A stretch of 5,665 nt of DNA, from positions 1-5,665 of the forward strand of contig UQIV01000039.1 of NCBI GenBank assembly GCA_900541205.1, read 5' to 3'. The position numbers and the translations under genes are program-made. The first letter of the stretch is position 1. Each line of letters opens with the position of its first letter. This document shows positions 5,461-5,665 of this stretch, in pieces. Origin of the DNA: an uncultured Collinsella sp. GTDB taxonomy: Bacteria > Actinomycetota > Coriobacteriia > Coriobacteriales > Coriobacteriaceae. The notes beneath the pieces are model-generated. The model ran no database searches, was not told where the DNA came from, and saw only the letters and a program-made list of their open reading frames with translations.

Positions 5461-5479
5461 CCGAACGTGAACACAACTA
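5455..5479. repeat. 25-nt repeat, copy 2, with imperfect palindrome
   Basis: The second copy starts 39 bases after the first, with the same 19-base core and the same TGTTC-N8-GAACA symmetry. It differs from copy 1 only at two positions in the last six bases. Confidence 0.75.
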
Positions 5480-5504
5480 TGGGGGCTCAAATGAATCCCC
5501 CATA
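5478..5504. repeat. 8-bp perfect inverted repeat
   Basis: TATGGGGG (5478-5485) pairs with CCCCCATA (5497-5504) around an 11-base loop. No T-run follows the stem on either strand, so a terminator is unlikely. Confidence 0.6.
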
Positions 5505-5507
5505 ACA

Positions 5508-5545
5508 AAAACGTGTCGCCCCAAACAAAACGTGCCCCCCCAAAC
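5508..5545. repeat. 19-nt tandem repeat, two copies
   Basis: AAAACGTGTCGCCCCAAAC (5508-5526) is followed directly by AAAACGTGCCCCCCCAAAC (5527-5545): 17 of 19 bases match. On the minus strand each unit reads GTTTGGGG, a variable core, then CACGTTTT. This resembles the G-run/ACGTT/T-run arrangement of the element at 62-100. Confidence 0.75.
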
Positions 5546-5550
5546 GGGGC
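5534..5550 (-). terminator. Possible leftward terminator
   Basis: On the minus strand GCCCC (5550-5546) pairs with GGGGC (5538-5534), followed by ACG and TTTT (5530-5527). It could end a leftward transcript from beyond the right edge. The stem is short and lies inside the tandem repeat, so this is weak. Confidence 0.22.
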
Positions 5551-5564
5551 GGCCCGCCATCTTT

Positions 5565-5576
5565 TATAAGCCAACA
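5565..5576. repeat. 12-nt direct repeat, copy 1
   Basis: TATAAGCCAACA here matches TATAAGCCGACA at 5619-5630 at 11 of 12 positions, 54 bases apart. The TATAAG part resembles a -10 element, but no -35 sits at a suitable distance. Confidence 0.5.
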
Positions 5577-5618
5577 CGCTGAGGTGCGGTGACCAACGCC
5601 CAAGCCCGGGCGGGGTTA

Positions 5619-5630
5619 TATAAGCCGACA
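5619..5630. repeat. 12-nt direct repeat, copy 2
   Basis: TATAAGCCGACA, in the local context GGGGTTATATAAGCC. It is the partner of the copy at 5565-5576. It could belong to the promoter of a gene beyond the window, but the -35 position lacks a consensus match. Confidence 0.5.
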
Positions 5631-5665
5631 ACCCCCAGCCCCGAAGCCGCGAGGACCTCGGCGTG

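Larger units (their letters stand above)
5389..5665. other. Repeat-rich non-coding right flank
   Basis: No credible gene lies in these 277 bases. A minus-strand open frame covers much of it, but it has no recognisable domain, and its peptide repeat (VHVREH twice) simply mirrors the DNA repeats. The stretch is dense in short repeat pairs and hairpins, listed separately. CGCCC (5597-5601) and GGGCG (5608-5612) form a further small stem around GCCCGGGC. The last 20 bases hold GC-rich complementary runs cut by the window edge. No clear promoter for a following gene is visible. Confidence 0.6.

Noticed and set aside
5416..5473. LexA (SOS) box
   Set aside because: The Gram-positive box is GAAC-N4-GTTC; here the half-sites are in the opposite order and farther apart.
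5416..5479. CRISPR array
   Set aside because: Only two copies with a short 14-base gap between the 25-nt units, each strongly palindromic, and no cas gene in the window.
5497..5555. G-quadruplex on the minus strand
   Set aside because: G-runs of 5, 4 and 7 are separated by 17 and 12 bases, too long for a convincing quadruplex.
5359..5631. A 90-codon minus-strand frame with repeated VHVREH peptides
   Set aside because: The peptide repeat is just the 25-nt DNA repeat translated. The frame overlaps the 3' end of the kinase gene and crosses several hairpins, and no domain is visible.

Overview
The window looks like ordinary chromosome from a high-G+C Gram-positive bacterium. Clear Shine-Dalgarno sites (AGGAGG, GGGAGG), strong third-position G/C preference and the style of the proteins fit an actinobacterial gut anaerobe of the Coriobacteriia. 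Collinsella or a close relative is my best guess, by recognition only; no rRNA or marker gene is present to prove it.

Layout from left to right: (1) an 87-base left flank with a hairpin/REP-like element that runs into the stop codon of a leftward gene; (2) a leftward GNAT-family N-acetyltransferase gene; (3) a 277-base divergent intergenic region with several short repeats and a perfect 7-bp inverted repeat; (4) purH, full length, closed by a textbook intrinsic terminator; (5) a 235-residue protein that I read as a divergent or degenerate class IV aminotransferase-fold (PabC/IlvE type) protein, apparently driven by its own extended -10 promoter at the terminator edge; (6) a 236-base gap (from the stop codon to the regulator start) with a hairpin at the stop codon, a strong intrinsic terminator and a long inverted repeat; (7) a two-gene two-component operon: an OmpR-type response regulator and a short two-helix histidine kinase of the BceS-like (intramembrane-sensing) kind; (8) 277 bases of non-coding DNA packed with short repeat pairs and hairpins up to the window edge.

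The genes do not form one pathway. PurH makes IMP in the cytoplasm. The aminotransferase-like gene is separated from it by a terminator. The two-component system is a separate transcription unit whose kinase has almost no extracellular sensor. Such kinases usually work with a partner membrane protein, often a BceAB-type ABC transporter, and none is encoded within this window. The most unusual material is the right flank (5389-5665): a 25-nt repeat pair containing TGTTC-N8-GAACA imperfect palindromes, a 19-nt tandem repeat and a 12-nt repeat pair. This is either a regulatory region for the next gene or a dispersed repeat family. I found no CRISPR array, intact transposase, tRNA or rRNA.
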